Origin: an uncultured Sphingomonas sp.
Lineage (GTDB): Bacteria > Pseudomonadota > Alphaproteobacteria > Sphingomonadales > Sphingomonadaceae
NCBI GenBank assembly: GCA_946886645.1
Contig: CAMPIY010000018.1
Location: forward strand, 1-14,818
Length of the DNA: 14,818 nucleotides
Reading direction: 5' to 3'
Shown: in pieces, positions 13,393 through 14,818 of the stretch
How the letters are laid out: every line of letters begins with the position of its first letter
How positions within the stretch are numbered: the first letter of the stretch is position 1
Position numbers and translations under genes: made by a program
Notes under the pieces: generated by a model
Seen by the model: only the letters and a program-made list of their open reading frames with translations
What the model was told of the DNA's origin: nothing
The model's database searches: none

Positions 13393-14132
13393 TGTTCGAT
13401 CTTTCGGGAAAAACCGCCTTGGTGACGGGGGCAAGCGGCGGGCTGGGCAGCGCGATCGTCAAGGCGCTGGTCGCGCAGGGCGCGACCGTGGCCGTGTCGG
13501 GCTCGAACGAGGCCAAGCTCAGGGCCTTCGCGACCGGCATCGGCGGCAAGGCGATCCCGCTCGTCTGCAACCTTGGTGATGCGGAATCGGTCGACCAGCT
13601 TGTCCCACAGGCGGTCGAGGCGCTGGGCGGAAAGATCGACATCCTCGTCAACAATGCCGGCGTTACCCGCGACAATCTCGCCATGCGGATGAAGGACGAG
13701 GAGTTCACCGACGTCATCAAGGTGAACCTGGAAGCCGCTTTCCGCCTGATGCGCGCGGCTATGAAGCCGATGATGAAGGCCCGCCACGGCCGCATTATCA
13801 ACATCACTTCAGTTGTCGGCGTGACCGGCAATCCGGGCCAAGCCAACTATGTCGCGTCGAAGGCCGGCCTGATCGGCATGACCAAGGCTTTCGCCCAGGA
13901 AGTCGCAAGCCGCGGCATCACGGCCAATTGCGTTGCGCCGGGCTTCATGACCAGCGCCATGACCGATGCCCTGACGGACGCGCAGAAGGAAGGCATTTTG
14001 TCCAAGATTCCGACCGGCGCGATGGGGTCAGGCGACGACATCGGCGCGGCGGTCGTCTACCTCGCTTCCGACGAGGCAGGCTACGTCACGGGCCAGACCC
14101 TTCACGTGAACGGCGGAATGGCGATGCCTTGA
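13389..14132 (+). CDS. fabG: 3-oxoacyl-ACP reductase
   Basis: A 247-residue NADPH-dependent short-chain reductase, the first reduction step of fatty acid elongation. TGASGGLG (13-20) binds the cofactor; NNAG is at 88-91, and Asn113, Ser141, Tyr154 and Lys158 form the catalytic set. The C-terminus VTGQTLHVNGGMAMP is a strong FabG signature. The four-base overlap with fabD fixes the start; a second ATG (13392) is also possible. In many genomes acpP follows fabG; here the next 376 bp have no gene and dnaK comes after. Confidence 0.95.
   Translation: MMFDLSGKTALVTGASGGLGSAIVKALVAQGATVAVSGSNEAKLRAFATGIGGKAIPLVCNLGDAESVDQLVPQAVEALGGKIDILVNNAGVTRDNLAMRMKDEEFTDVIKVNLEAAFRLMRAAMKPMMKARHGRIINITSVVGVTGNPGQANYVASKAGLIGMTKAFAQEVASRGITANCVAPGFMTSAMTDALTDAQKEGILSKIPTGAMGSGDDIGAAVVYLASDEAGYVTGQTLHVNGGMAMP

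Positions 14133-14818
<686 letters not shown>

Overview
The window is high-GC chromosomal DNA that most resembles an alphaproteobacterium of the Sphingomonadaceae. The pointers are a DUF6456 protein, a pseudo-receiver/winged-helix regulator of a type I associate with sphingomonads, an EcfG-type stress promoter, an L9 protein with a long acidic tail, and the gene style in general. This is recognition from memory; no database was searched.

Layout. 1-3065: the 3' two thirds of a biotin-dependent acyl-CoA carboxylase alpha subunit (most like methylcrotonyl-CoA carboxylase), a spacer holding a hairpin and a dispersed repeat, an HSD10-like short-chain dehydrogenase, and a CysQ-type phosphatase. The first two fit branched-chain amino acid or acyl-CoA breakdown. 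3067-5346: a small unknown protein, a receiver-like/MarR-type regulator, a LexA/CI-like self-cleaving S24 repressor with a perfect dyad upstream, and tRNA-Val(UAC). 5347-7348: a 48-residue small ORF with a very good ribosome binding site, a divergent XRE regulator/DUF6456 pair, and a Gln/Ser-rich disordered small protein behind a GGAAC-N18-GTT promoter of the general stress type. 7547-8883: the ribosomal protein operon rpsF-rpsR-rplI, read leftward and ending in a strong terminator. 9029-12386: a DUF4242-nucleotide cyclase fusion, a divergent Rieske oxygenase, and an APC permease convergent with the Rieske gene and overlapping it by 62 bp. 12454-14818: fabD-fabG, then a 376-bp gene-free stretch packed with stem-loops, then a candidate heat-shock promoter and the start of dnaK.

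Most of the window is housekeeping. The parts that ordinary annotation does not explain are the hairpin array between fabG and dnaK, whose members share a WTTCRCT-like core at the apex; the orphan small ORF at 5515-5661, which has a leader-peptide-like motif; the lower-GC block inside the carboxylase gene; the repressor with its dyad; and diverged repeats on either side of the DUF6456 gene. No complete new multi-gene system, CRISPR array, transposase or integrase was seen.
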